A stretch of 51,730 bases of DNA from CAJCBL01 sp035298965 (GTDB lineage Bacteria > Verrucomicrobiota > Verrucomicrobiia > Opitutales > Opitutaceae): contig DATGXO010000168.1 in assembly GCA_035298965.1 (NCBI GenBank), positions 1-51,730 of the forward strand, written 5' to 3'. Under the pieces are notes generated by a model. That model made no database searches. It saw nothing but the letters and a program-made list of their open reading frames with translations, and had not been told where the DNA came from. Of the stretch, positions 6,671 to 18,100 are shown one piece after another; the stretch's first letter is position 1, and each line of letters begins with the position of its first letter. The translations under genes were made by a program, and so were the position numbers.

Positions 6671-9559
6671 ATGGCCAACGACCTGAAAGACACCCTGAAC
6701 CTGCCCAAGACCGATTTTCCCATGCGGGCCAACCTCGTGGGACGCGAACCGCAGCGGGTGTCGCATTGGGAGAAACTCGACCTCTACGCGCGCCTCCAGC
6801 GTCAGAACGCAGCCGGCACGCCCTTCGTGCTGCACGACGGTCCGCCGTTCACCAACGGCGACGTCCACATCGGCACCGCGCTGAACAAGACGCTCAAGGA
6901 CATCACCCTCCGCTACCGCTCGATGCGCGGCCACCGCACGCCGTACGTGCCCGGTTGGGACTGCCACGGCCTGCCGATCGAGCAGAAGGTCTCCCGCGAG
7001 ATCCAGGCGAAGAAGGAGACACTCACCACCGCCGAGCTCCGCCAGCGTTGCGACGCGTTTTCCGAGACCTGGATCGCCACGCAGACCAAGCAGTTCAAGC
7101 GCCTCGGCGTGCTCGCGGATTGGAAGAACGAGTACAAGACGAAGGCGCCGGCCTTCGAGGCCGACATCCTCCGCACCTTCGCGGGCTTCGTCGAGCAGGG
7201 CCTCGTCTACCGCAGCAAGAAACCCGTCTACTGGTCCATCCCGTTCGAGACCGCGCTCGCCGAGGCGGAGATCGAGTACAAGGACCACCGCAGCCTTTCC
7301 ATCTGGGTGCGTTTCGCGCTGCCCGCCGCCGAAGCGGCGAAGTTCGCCCTGCCCGCCGGCGTGCCGGCGAGCGTGGTGATCTGGACCACGACGCCGTGGA
7401 CGCTCCCCGCCAACCTCGCGATCGCCGTCCATCCCGAGCTCGACTACGTGTTCGCCAAAAACGGCACCGAGATCTTCGTCGTCGCCGCCGCGATGCTGGA
7501 GAAGTTCGCCGCCGATTGCGGCCTAGAGGGCGCCTTCGAGGTGCTCCGCACCGTGCGCGGCGCCGAACTCGAGGGCGTGCAACCGCGGCACCCGTTCATT
7601 GACCGCGCCTCGCCGATCGTGCTCGCCGACTACGTCACGACCGAGAGCGGCACCGGCTGCGTGCACACCGCGCCCGGCCACGGCCAGGACGACTACCAGA
7701 CCGGCCTGCGCTACAAGCTCGAGATCTACTGCCCGGTCGGCGACAACGGCTGCTACATCGACGACGGCCGCGTGCCCGCCGACCTCGTCGGCCTCTCCAC
7801 GCTCGAGACCGTCGAGATGCTCGAGAAAAAGCGCACCTCGCCGGCGAACTTCAACGTCGTCAAGAAACTCGAGACGCTCGGCGCGCTCGTGAAGGCGAAG
7901 ACGATCGAGCACAGCTACCCGCATTGCTGGCGCTCGAAGACGCCGATCATCTTCCGCGCCGTCGACCAGTGGTTCGTCTCGCTCGACAAGCCCACCGGCG
8001 CCGGCTCCTCCTCGCGCACCAAAGCCCTCGCCGCCATCGGCGAAGTGAAGTGGGTGCCCGAAAACGGTGAGAAGCGCATCCGCGGCGCCGTCGAGGCCCG
8101 TCCCGACTGGTGCATCAGCCGCCAGCGCACGTGGGGCGTGCCGATCCCGGCCTTCTACGACGAGACGAAGAACGCCTACCTCGACGCCGGCGTGATCCGC
8201 GCCGTCGCCGCCAAGATCGCCGAGAAGGGTTCCAATCTCTGGTACGACGCCTCGCCCGCGCAGCTCCTCGATGGCGTCACCCTTCCCGCCGGCTGGCCGA
8301 GCTCAGACAAACTCACCTGCGGCCGCGATACGCTCGATGTCTGGATCGACTCCGGCTCCTCGCACGCCGCCGTGCTCAAGCCCCAGCAGGGCGCCACGCA
8401 GTGGCCCGCCGATCTGTATCTGGAAGGCAGCGACCAGCACCGCGGTTGGTTCCAGTCCTCGCTCTGGACCGGCGTCATCTCCCACGGTGGCGCGCCGTAC
8501 AAGACCGTGCTCACCCACGGCTTCATCGTCGGCAAGGACGGCAAGAAAATCTCCAAGTCCGGCCAGTACGAGAAACCGCCGACCTCGGATAACTATATCG
8601 CCCAGTACGGCGCCGACGTGATCCGCCTCTGGATCGCCTCGCAGGATTTCACGGAGGACATCCGCGTCTCCGATCTCGGCCCCGACCTCAAGAACCCGTC
8701 GAGCATCCTCAACGTCGTCGGCGAGGCGTACCGGCTCCTGCGCAACACCCTGCGTTACCAGCTCTCCTGCCTCTACGACTTCGACCCGGCGAAGCACGCC
8801 GTGCCCGCCGACCAGCTCGACCCGCTCGACCGCTGGGCTCTCCAGAAGACCGCCGAGCTGATCGACGCCACCACCGCCGCCTACGAGGCCTACGAGTACC
8901 ACCGCGTGTACCAGCTCGTGAACCAGTTCTGCTCGGTCACGCTGTCCGCGACATACCACGACATCCTCAAGGACCGGCTCTACACGTTCCCGGCCGATTC
9001 GCGCCAGCGCCGCAGCTCGCAAACGGCGATCCACGCGATGTTCACCGCCCTTGCGCGCCTCGTCGCCCCGGTCGCCACCTTCACCGCCGACGAGGCGTGG
9101 AGCTTCGGCATGCACAAGACCGAGTACGCCGACGATTCGATCCATCTCCAAACGTGGCCCACGGTGCCCGCCGGGTGGCGCGCCGCTGAGCTCGCCGCCG
9201 AGCTCGACCAGCTCATCGCCTTCCGCGCGAAGGTGAACGAGAAGCTCGAGGCGCTCCGCCAGTCCGGCGAGATCGGCAAGGGCCTCGATGCCGCGTTGCA
9301 ACTCACCGGTGGCGCGGAAGACCCCGCGTTCAAGCTCCTCGTCAAACACCGCGACAGCCTCGCCGAGCTCTTCATCGTCTCGCGCGTCGATCTCGTCGCC
9401 AGCGCGGAGACTACGGCGGCCCCCGGCCAGATCTCGATCGTCGCCACCGTCGCCGGCGGCGAACGCTGCCCGCGCTGCTGGCGCTGGCTCCCCGCTCTCG
9501 TTTCCACCCCCGTCTACGGCGCCGTGTGCCCCCGCTGCGCCGAGGCACTGCCCCACTGA
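6671..9559 (+). CDS. ileS: Isoleucyl-tRNA synthetase
   Basis: A 962-residue class I synthetase charging tRNA-Ile. The HIGH-type motif is HIGT at 66-69, after PPFTNGDV; WDCHGLPIE follows. The editing (CP1) domain includes TTTPWTLPANLAI and GTGCVHTAPGHG. The KMSKS-type loop is KKISKS near residue 625. A C-terminal zinc-binding module carries CPRC twice (near residues 937 and 954). Length and order fit the bacterial enzyme. An in-frame TTG three codons upstream is less likely than the ATG at 6671. It leads a cluster with the DksA-like gene and lspA; ileS-lspA linkage is common in bacteria. Confidence 0.97.
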   Translation: MANDLKDTLNLPKTDFPMRANLVGREPQRVSHWEKLDLYARLQRQNAAGTPFVLHDGPPFTNGDVHIGTALNKTLKDITLRYRSMRGHRTPYVPGWDCHGLPIEQKVSREIQAKKETLTTAELRQRCDAFSETWIATQTKQFKRLGVLADWKNEYKTKAPAFEADILRTFAGFVEQGLVYRSKKPVYWSIPFETALAEAEIEYKDHRSLSIWVRFALPAAEAAKFALPAGVPASVVIWTTTPWTLPANLAIAVHPELDYVFAKNGTEIFVVAAAMLEKFAADCGLEGAFEVLRTVRGAELEGVQPRHPFIDRASPIVLADYVTTESGTGCVHTAPGHGQDDYQTGLRYKLEIYCPVGDNGCYIDDGRVPADLVGLSTLETVEMLEKKRTSPANFNVVKKLETLGALVKAKTIEHSYPHCWRSKTPIIFRAVDQWFVSLDKPTGAGSSSRTKALAAIGEVKWVPENGEKRIRGAVEARPDWCISRQRTWGVPIPAFYDETKNAYLDAGVIRAVAAKIAEKGSNLWYDASPAQLLDGVTLPAGWPSSDKLTCGRDTLDVWIDSGSSHAAVLKPQQGATQWPADLYLEGSDQHRGWFQSSLWTGVISHGGAPYKTVLTHGFIVGKDGKKISKSGQYEKPPTSDNYIAQYGADVIRLWIASQDFTEDIRVSDLGPDLKNPSSILNVVGEAYRLLRNTLRYQLSCLYDFDPAKHAVPADQLDPLDRWALQKTAELIDATTAAYEAYEYHRVYQLVNQFCSVTLSATYHDILKDRLYTFPADSRQRRSSQTAIHAMFTALARLVAPVATFTADEAWSFGMHKTEYADDSIHLQTWPTVPAGWRAAELAAELDQLIAFRAKVNEKLEALRQSGEIGKGLDAALQLTGGAEDPAFKLLVKHRDSLAELFIVSRVDLVASAETTAAPGQISIVATVAGGERCPRCWRWLPALVSTPVYGAVCPRCAEALPH

Positions 9560-9598
9560 ACCGTCCGGAATCCACCCGCTTCGCTTTCTTCCCGCGTT

Positions 9599-10756
9599 AT
9601 GCCCAACTCCAAGAAGTCCAAGCCAGCCCCGGCCAAGAAGCACCCTGCGCCCAAGCACGCCGTGCCCAAACCCGCCGCCAAGCACCCGCCCGCCAAACCG
9701 GCCGCGCAGCCTAAGACCTCTTCCCACGCCAAGCACGCCCCAACGCCAGCAAAACACCAACCCGCCAAGCCCGCCCCAGCGAAGCACCAACCGCCCAAAG
9801 CGAACGTGCCCTCCCCTTCAAACAAGTCTTCCGCCAAGAAGTCCGTCCAGCCCGAGCCCGCGAAAAAGCCCGCCGTCAAACCGGTCGAGCCCGCCAAGAT
9901 CGCGCCCAAGGCCGAGCCGAAAGCCGCTCACGTCGAGAAATCCGCCCCCGTTGCCAAGCCCGCGCCGATCGCCAAGCCCGCCACGCCGAAAGCCGCCGCC
10001 GGTAAGGCCCTCAGCAAGGCCGACGCCCTCCGCGCGCGCATCCTCGAGCGCCGCTCCGCCAAGCCCATCGCGTTCACCCTCGATGAGGTGCGCGAGATCG
10101 CGAAGGTCAACGTCGCCCATGGCGGCACCAAGAACGGCGGCGAGAACAAGGTCGCCGGCAAGCAGCGCACCGCCGCCGAGGAGCTCGAGGCCAAGATGAA
10201 GAAGGCCGCGCAGCCCCACCACGTGAAGGCCGCCAGCCTCGCTGACATTCTCGGCTACAACCCCGCCAAACAAGCGGCGCCCACCGTCCTCAACGAGGCC
10301 GAGATCGATCCCAAGTTCCAGCGCTACTACAAGCTCCTCATCGAGCTGCGCGAACACGTCGCCAGCGGCCTCGACACCCACACCGAAGAGACGCTCAAAC
10401 GGTCTTCCAAGGACGACGCTGGCGACCTCTCCAGCTACGCCCAGCACATGGCCGACGCCGGCACCGACACCTTCGATCGCGACTTCGCCCTCTCCCTCGT
10501 CTCCAACGAGCAGGAAGCCCTCGCCGAGATCGAAGCCGCCATCCAGCGCATCAAAAACGGCACCTACGGCGTCTGCGAACTCACCGGCAAGCCGATCAAC
10601 AAGGACCGTCTGCTCGCCGTCCCCTTCGCCCGTTTCTCCGTCGAGAGCCAGACCGAGGTCGAGAAGACCAAACGTCGCTCCGCCTCCCGCGCCGGCCTCT
10701 TCGGCGAAGGCGAGGAAGGCGGCAAGATCGAGGACGACGGCGGCGGCGACGAGTGA
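9599..10756 (+). CDS. DksA/TraR-like protein with Lys/Pro/Ala-rich tail and degenerate zinc finger
   Basis: A 385-residue protein. Residues 1 to about 145 are a low-complexity Lys/Pro/Ala tail like histone H1 or AlgP tails. A linker of about 110 residues follows, then a DksA/TraR-like coiled coil and C-terminal finger (about 245-360). In the finger only C326 is kept: positions matching the other zinc cysteines are T329, S347 and S350 (CELT and SVES), with normal 18-residue spacing. In the family, DksA-type proteins bind the RNA polymerase secondary channel and adjust initiation with ppGpp. The tail may bind nucleic acid (inference). Its stop overlaps the lspA start, so the two are probably coupled. 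Confidence 0.78.
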   Translation: MPNSKKSKPAPAKKHPAPKHAVPKPAAKHPPAKPAAQPKTSSHAKHAPTPAKHQPAKPAPAKHQPPKANVPSPSNKSSAKKSVQPEPAKKPAVKPVEPAKIAPKAEPKAAHVEKSAPVAKPAPIAKPATPKAAAGKALSKADALRARILERRSAKPIAFTLDEVREIAKVNVAHGGTKNGGENKVAGKQRTAAEELEAKMKKAAQPHHVKAASLADILGYNPAKQAAPTVLNEAEIDPKFQRYYKLLIELREHVASGLDTHTEETLKRSSKDDAGDLSSYAQHMADAGTDTFDRDFALSLVSNEQEALAEIEAAIQRIKNGTYGVCELTGKPINKDRLLAVPFARFSVESQTEVEKTKRRSASRAGLFGEGEEGGKIEDDGGGDE

Positions 10757-11268
10757 GCACCCTGCCCGCCCGTATTTTCCGCTACCGCTGGTTGCTCGGC
10801 CTGGCCCTCGGCGTGTTCGTACTCGACCAGGCGACCAAGCTCTGGATCGCCTCCACGCTGCCGCTCAACACCTACGGCGAGCCCGGGCACATCGAGATCG
10901 TGCCCGGGTTTTTCAACCTCGTGCACGTCGGCAACACCGGCGCCGCGTGGAGCGTGCTCACCGGCCGCAGCACGCTGCTCGCCCTCCTCGGCCTCGCCGC
11001 GCTCGCCGCGATCTTCTGTTTCCGCCGCCAGCTCGGCCTCGAGCGGCGCATTGTGCAGATCGCCTTCGGCCTGCTCTGCGGCGGCATCGCCGGCAACCTG
11101 CTCGACCGCGTCGTGTACGGCCACGTGGTCGACTTCCTCGATTTCCATTTCGGTAGTTACATCTACCCGACGTTCAACGTCGCCGACTCCGGCATCGTCT
11201 GCGGCGTCGCCCTCTACGCGATCCTCAGCCTCCGCGCGCCGCCCGCCGGCTCCGCCGCTCAGGCCTGA
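10753..11268 (+). CDS. lspA: Lipoprotein signal peptidase (signal peptidase II)
   Basis: A 171-residue inner-membrane aspartyl protease that cleaves the signal peptide from diacylated prolipoproteins. Four hydrophobic segments are visible. Family motifs: DQATK (25-29), NTGAAWS (61-67), GGIAGNLLDR with catalytic D118, VDF (126-128), and FNVADS with catalytic D145. The GTG start at 10753 overlaps the TGA of the previous gene in a GTGA arrangement, which argues for translational coupling and for this start. Length is normal for the family. Confidence 0.95.
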   Translation: MSTLPARIFRYRWLLGLALGVFVLDQATKLWIASTLPLNTYGEPGHIEIVPGFFNLVHVGNTGAAWSVLTGRSTLLALLGLAALAAIFCFRRQLGLERRIVQIAFGLLCGGIAGNLLDRVVYGHVVDFLDFHFGSYIYPTFNVADSGIVCGVALYAILSLRAPPAGSAAQA

Positions 11269-11306
11269 GTCGCGCTCCTGCGGAAGGGTCCGCTTTCTCA
11301 CGGCTG

Positions 11307-11330
11307 GGCGGGACCGCTGGGCCCGCCGGG
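11307..11330. repeat. Half copy of the two-hairpin element (second hairpin only)
   Basis: These 24 bases are the exact reverse complement of 2268-2291. Only the GGCGGG/CCCGCC hairpin is present. It lies in the short spacer between the converging lspA and methyltransferase genes. Confidence 0.6.
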
Positions 11331-11353
11331 CGACCACGGTCCGCGCGCGGCCG

Positions 11354-12049
11354 TCATTTCACGGCCACGAAGCCCGCCTGCATGTGCGCGCGCCAGATGA
11401 GCTCGGCCGTGCCGAAACCGGTCTCGCGCAGCAACGCCAGATGATCCGCGATCCGCACCGGCTTCAGCTCCGTCCCGAACCGCGCGAGATGCCGATCGAC
11501 CGCCTCCGCCTCGCGCCCCTGCCGCAACTGGAACTCCCGCCAACGCCGCAGCCCGAGTTCCCGCCCGCGCGACGATTCACTCTCCACGTTTTCGAAAACG
11601 ACGAGCACGCCGCCCGGTTCGAGGATCTCGAAACATCCCCGCACCGCCGCCCGCCGCGCCTCCGGCTCCAGATAATGGTGGCACATCACCGCCGTGACCG
11701 CCTGCGCCCGCAGCCGCGGTTCCACCTCCGGCAACCGCTCGCTCGTCACCGGCGGCAGGATCGTCACGCGACCTGAAGCCAATGCGTCCGCGAGGCGCAG
11801 CCGCGCTTGCCCGAGCATCGCCTCCGAGGGGTCCGCGAGCACGAAGCGCGTCCGCGAAAAACGCGTCAGCGCGCTCGCGGCAAGCGCGCCGGTGCCAGCT
11901 CCGGTTTCGACCCAGCACTCCGGCTCGCCGGCAACGGCCCGCACCACGTCCAGCGCCTCGGCGTGGATCGCGTCGTAGTAGGGAATCACGCGCCGCACCT
12001 CCGCATCGTACTCTGCCGCCGCGTGGGCCGATTTGTTGTCGTTGGCCAT
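11354..12049 (-). CDS. Class I SAM-dependent methyltransferase
   Basis: A 231-residue cytoplasmic protein with a Rossmann-type SAM fold. Motif I is WVETGAGTGALA, motif II ends in FVLADPSEAML, and later VTAVMCHHYL and LEPGGVLVVFENV match motifs IV-V of small-molecule methyltransferases. The substrate cannot be deduced. The longer open frame upstream would overlap the divergent large gene, so the ATG at 12049 was chosen. A perfect 12-base palindrome (CGCCCGCGGGCG, 12093-12104) lies in the divergent spacer, which may be chance at this G+C. Confidence 0.82.
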   Translation of the reverse strand: MANDNKSAHAAAEYDAEVRRVIPYYDAIHAEALDVVRAVAGEPECWVETGAGTGALAASALTRFSRTRFVLADPSEAMLGQARLRLADALASGRVTILPPVTSERLPEVEPRLRAQAVTAVMCHHYLEPEARRAAVRGCFEILEPGGVLVVFENVESESSRGRELGLRRWREFQLRQGREAEAVDRHLARFGTELKPVRIADHLALLRETGFGTAELIWRAHMQAGFVAVK

Positions 12050-12159
12050 GGGCGCATCAAAGCCCCGCCCCGCGCCGCGAGTCCAGTGCGTTCGCCCGCG
12101 GGCGTTTCCTGTAGCGAAAATGCTTTGCCGCACTTCCGCCGAGATCTGCACACTGCGGC

Positions 12160-15100
12160 ATGCGTCTCCGGTTGCCCCACCTTGCACTTTGCCTGGTCGT
12201 TTTCGCGCCCGCCGTCTTCGCCGCTCCGAACGAAACGGTGAACCGCACGTCGCCGCCCGTCTACGCGGAGCAGCTCGCGCCGCTCCTCACGCCGCTGGCC
12301 GAGGTGCTCGCCGGCCAGACCGCGTTCCCCGAGGACAAGACTGGCGGCGTCATCCTCCTGACCGAGGCGATCCGTTACCGCGGCGAAGACGGCCTGGACT
12401 ACCGCCTCTCGCACACGATCTGCACGGCCATGAACCAAGCCGGCGTGGAGCCGCTGGGCAACGACACGTTCACCTACGATCGCGAGCGCGAATCCATTTT
12501 CCTGATCGAAGCCGCGACGATCCTGCCCGACGGCACGCGCGTGCCGATCGAGGAGAAGGGGGCGTTCATCCAAACCCCGCAACACGAGGCGCAAAACTCG
12601 CTCTACACGAGCCAGGCCGAGTTGCACCTCGTCTACCCGAAGATCGCGCCGGGAGCCACGACCGAGGTGATCGTGCTGGTGCGGGAAAACGTCCCCGTCA
12701 TGCCCGGCGAGTTCTCCGGTTCCCGCACGTTCGGGGCCGGCTGGCCCACCTACCGCCACCGCTACATCGTCGACCTGCCGAAGGCTGAGTGGGAGCACAT
12801 CAGTTTCGCCGGCACCTCCGCCGGAGTGCCCGAGCCGACGGTCGCAGCCTCCGGCCCGGACCGCGAGCGCCGCGTCTGGCTGCGCGACCGCATCACCGCC
12901 ACGCCGTGGGAATATTACTCGCCCGATTTCGCGTTCCGCGCCCCCACGTTATGGATGACCACGCTCCGCAGCTGGGACGATCTCGCGCGCTGGTACGCCG
13001 GGCAGGTCGAGAAAGCCTCGACCGTGGGCCCCGAGCTCGCGGCCGCCATCGACCGCGCGACGAAGGGGCTGAAGAAACGCGAGGAGATCGTTGAGGCGTT
13101 GCTGCGGCTCGCCGCCGAGGAGGTGCGCTACACCGGGCTTGAGTTCGGCCTCGCCGGCTATTGCCCGCATTCCTGCGACGACGTGTGGAAGCAGCGCTAC
13201 GGCGACTGCAAGGACAAGTCCACGCTCCTGCGCGCCATGCTCGCCCGCAAAAACATCCCCGCCCACCTGGTGCTGCTCGACACGCGCAACGGCGGCAAGG
13301 TCGAGAAGGCGAACCCCTCGTGGCGGCAGTTCAACCACGCCATCCTCGCCATCGAGAACGAGCGCGGTGCCGGTTTCCTCTTCTGCGATCCCACCGCGAA
13401 GCACCTCACCGCCGGCACCGTCGGCATGAACGACGTCGCCCGCGACGTCCTCGTGTTGCGCGGCGAACGCGCCGAATGGGTGGCCATGCCCGATCGTCTC
13501 GAGGCTTCCATCACCTATTCCGCCGATCTGGCCTTTTCGGCCGAGGGGGAACTCAGCGGATGGTTCGAGATCCGCTCCCGCGGCAGCGACGCCGCGTATT
13601 TCGCCGAGTTCCTCAACGGCCTCGACCGCCAGGGGCTGCAGAAACGCATGCAGGAGTACGTCGAGGCGTTCTTCGCCGGCGCGGATGTCGTCGATGTCGA
13701 CTACAAGCCCGTGCATGGCGCCATCGCCGACCTGTCGTGCCGTGCGTTCTTCCTCCGCCGCGCGCGGAACCACGCCGAGGCCACCCTGCCGTTCCCCTAC
13801 CCGGCCGGCTGGGTGCCGATGGTGAACAACGACGGCGAGCGTCGCTTCCCGTACTTCACGACGCGCCGTGAAGTCGCCGTCGAGGTTTCGATCGCGCTCG
13901 CCCCCGGCTGGAGCCTCGCGACACAGCCCGAGGAGTTCTCCGCGCCCTCGCCCGTCGCCACCGCCAACGCGGCGTGGCACCGCGAGGGCGACCGGCTCAC
14001 CGCAAGCCTGCTGTTCCGCCCGGAGCACGCCGAGATCGCCCCGGCGGATTTCGCCGTCTTCCAACGCTCGTGCCGCGCCCTCCTCGCCTGGATGGAGCGG
14101 CCCGTCGTGTTCTCGAAAAACGCCGCCGCCACGGCCGCGCCCGACAAGGAGCGCGCCAACGCGCCCGCGCTCGAAAACTTCCCCGTCCTGCCGTCGGCCT
14201 CCGGCCAGTTCCGCCTGCTGGACGAGCGCTTCCCCGAGAACTCCGGCAAGGACGCCCAGCGCCGCGCCGCGCTCGCGAAAATCCTCCAGTGGTTCCCGCA
14301 GGACCTCGACGCGGTCTTCCAGGCGAAACTCCAGACCGCGGACCTCGATTTCGCCAAGGACGAGCGCGCGTTTGCCGAGACCGCCGCCAAGCTCCTCCAG
14401 CAATACCGATCGAAGCTCTCCGCCGGCATCCGCTCCTGGGGCGAGTTTCGCGAAGCCACGGCACGGTGGCACGCAACCAAGAACCCCGCCGCGCTCGCCA
14501 AGCTCCAGGAACTCGCCCGCGACGAATCGCTCACGCCGTATCGACGCGGCTGGGCCGCCCACGCCGCGGGCCTGGCGTTGCTCGAGACCAAGCCCCGCGA
14601 CGCCGCCGCTTTTCTCGCGTCGATGACGGAGCTCGATTGCGAAGCGAAGCCGCGCCTCCTCAACCTCGCCGCCTGCGCCTACGCCCGCGCTGGCGACACC
14701 AAGGCGTTGCAGAGATGGCTCCCGCAGGTCGCGGCCCGCAACAGCACCACCGCCGACCAACTCCTCGCCGGCATGCTCAAGGCGTTGTTCGAAGAGCGCC
14801 CCAAAATCGACGCCGCCGACCAGCCGAAGATCGCCGCCGCCTTCGCCGCGGCGCTGGGCGGCACGGGCGCGTTTCCCCAAGCCGCGGTCGAACTGGAGCG
14901 GTTCAGCGGCGCCCTCGCCGCCGATTCGGCCCAGAAGCAGTTCGTCGCCAAGCTCGGCGAATGGCTGCGCGCCCACCCGCCGGCCTGGTGGACGAAAACG
15001 AAGTCACCTCTTTACAATTACACCGGAGCCATCGTTGCCCGGATCGAGGAGGAGAACAAGAAGCCCGACGCCAAGGTCATCTGCGACCTCATCCTCCAGT

Positions 15101-18100
15101 TGATGCTCCATCACGAGCCCGACTACCCCACGTTCGCGAAGTACTCCAACTGGCTCATCTGGTACCTCGACACGCGCCAGCTCAACGATCCGCTGCTCGA
15201 AGCGGCCAGCACGCTCGCGCTCAATCTGCCGGCCGGCCCCTCGGAAGAGATCGTCGAGGCCTGGCTCGTGCGCGCCGCCTTCCTCCGCCGGACCGGCAAG
15301 CTCGACGAGTCGCGCGCCCTCTACACCCGCCTCCTCGAAGGTGAAGATGCGCGCGACTACCAGAAGGTGGCCGCCGGCGGCGAATTCGGGCTGCTCGAGT
15401 TCCAAGCCGGCCGCGTCGAGGAGGCGCTCGCCGTGTGGAAACGCATCGAGCCGCTTCACACCCGGCACAAGCACGGCATCGACTACCTCTACCCCGAGCT
15501 CCTCGTACTACTCGACCGCGGCGAGTTCGACCGCGGACTCGAGATCGTCGGCCGCATCAAGGAACAGGATTCGCAGTGGATCGAGGCGGCCTGGAACGCC
15601 GCTCCGCTGCAATCGCTGCTGCAGGCCTACGCCTCGCCCGCCGGCCTCAAACGTTACTGGGAACAGGCCGCCCGCACCAAATCCGCATGGGAGGCCCTGC
15701 TCGCCGCGAACGGCGTCACCCCCAACCCGTTGCCCGACCGCCTCAACGTCCCCTCCGTCATCGAGCGCGCGCGCAAGGCCGCCGGCGCCCGCGACCGCGC
15801 CACCTACCTCGCGCAGCTCGATCTTCTGATGCGCACCGCGCGCTGCGTACCGCTGTGCGCCATCGACGCCGCGATGGAAGCCATCCGGGTCGAAAGCGTC
15901 TCCAAGGAACTCGTCAATCCCGTCTACGACTGCGTGCTCCCGCTCTTCGCGGACCTCGCCCCGATCGAGCCCGGCTTCGACGCCAAGGCGCGCATCTGGG
16001 AGGCTTATCTCCTCAGCAACCGCGGCCGCAAGGAGGAGTCCGCCGCCAAAGCCGAAGCGGCATATCGTGACCTCGGGCCGAAGGCGGCCCTCGGCAACAA
16101 CGCCCTCCGCATCTGGGCCGTCGCCGTGCGCCAAAGCCCCGCCGAGCCGAAGGTCCTCGGTGTCATCCACGATCTGCTCGCCGGCGACGGCGAAGTGGCC
16201 GATCGGCTGGACCTCGTCCGCGTTTACTCCGATTCGCTTCAGCTCCGCGGCGACCGCGCCGAACATCTCGCGCTCCTCCAGCGAGAAACCGCCCGCGCCG
16301 GGTTCAACGCGAAGTCCGACGACGGCGGCGTGCTGGTCGCGCGGCTCGAACAGCTCCGTCGGGATGGCGCCGTGGCCGAGGCGTTCGGCGCGTTCGTGGA
16401 GAAATGGTGTTCCCTGCCCGAGCGCCGTTGGCTCGAGCAGCTCCAGCCCGCCTCGCTCGACGAAGCGCGGTTCGCCACCCGCCGCGAGCCGATGACGAGT
16501 TCGGAAAACGGCTACAGCGAGAGCGAGCGCCTGAAGTTCAATCTCCTGCTCGCGCGCGACCCCGCCGTCGAGACCTCGAAACGCGAGACGGCCTTCTGCG
16601 AAGTCGTCTGGGAGACCGCCCTCGCCACGAACGACTACGAGTTGTTCACCGCGCAGATCCTCGCCGCCGCCTCCGATGAGGGGCTCACCGGCGACAACCG
16701 GCGCATGCTTCTCCGGCTGCTGGTCTGGCAGTCCGCCGTCGGCCTGCGGCCCGACATCCTCGACCGCGCGGTCGCGCATCCGCTTTTCGCTGACCACAAC
16801 GCCGACTACCGCCAGTCCGTCACCGCGCTGCAGAAGGCGCTGCGCCTCCTCGCCAGCGACGAGCCCGATCGCCGGAGCGCCGCCTTCGCCGCCCTGCTCG
16901 ACGCGCCGCTCGACTCGCTCCGCGATATGGTCGCCACCACGGTCCTCCAATCGCTCGCCCTCGACGGCGACGCCGCGAAGGCCGACGCCCTCGTGGCCGG
17001 CGCGAGCCAGCTCACCGTCGCGCCCCGCCTCGAAAAATCCCCCGCCGCCATCCGCCTCAGCTGGACGCGCGCCATCCGCCTCTCGCGGGAAATGGCGCCG
17101 TTCGTGGCGAAGCTCCGCGAGATGGTCGAGCGCCTCCCGGGCGCGCAGGCCGAATGCACGCCCCGCGCCCGCAATCTCATGCGCCTCTCGGCCAATGTCT
17201 CGCTCACGACCGAGGAGCAGGTCGCCCTCGCCGGCGCGTTCCTCCGTCGCTGGGACCGCCCCGCCCTGGACCTCCACAGTGCGCTCGACCTGCCCCGCGC
17301 TGCCCTCGCCTCGGCCGGTCGGGACCGTTTCGCCGCGATCCCGCTGCTCGAGGTGCTCGTCTCGACCCCGATAACAGACGGCCTACGCTCCAGCCTGTTG
17401 CCCCCGACCACGGCGCTCCTCGATCTCGACGATCCCGAGGTCCGCGCCGCCGCCGAAAAGGCGCTCGCCCCGTTGCTCACCTCGGCCGCGATGAGCGAGC
17501 AGCCCGCCTCCGCAAGCGCCGCCGCCATGTTGCGAGCGCGTTCCGCGCTGCGCTCCAGCGACGACCCGCGCCCTGCGGCGCTCTTCGATCCGGTGCAGAC
17601 GAAGATGATCCCGCCGCAGCTCCTGCCGCTCTTGCAGCTCCACTTCCAGTCCACCCGCGGCCAGTTTCCCCTGCTCACCGCCTCGCTCGATGCCGCGGAT
17701 CCCACGCTCATCGCGGAATACGGCATGATGGACTTCGTGCAGCCGGTCCTGCAGAACCCCGATCGTGCGACCGAGCGCCAGCTCTACGAGGAAGCGGCTG
17801 CTGGCGTGTACGGTCGGAGACTCAACGACGCTTGGCATCAGGTGCAGTCCACCTCCCACTGGGGCGCCGCGCTTCATCCGACCGCCGCGACTCCGGCCGA
17901 TCGCGCGCGCACGGAGGCGTGGTACGACTACGCGCTGCCGTTCGTGCGCAACGAACTCGAGCGCGCCCGGCTCGGACTCGCCCGCGCGCGCTTCCATCGC
18001 GACTGGAGCGCCGTCAAGGGACAGGCCTCCGAACTCCTGCGTCATTGCCCGACGATGTACGACGTGTACCTCGACCGCGCCCAAGCCGAAGAGTCGCTCG

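Noticed and set aside
12093..12104. 12-base palindrome CGCCCGCGGGCG as an operator between the methyltransferase and the large exported protein
   Set aside because: A GC-only palindrome of this length is not rare in DNA of this composition, and there is no second copy nearby.
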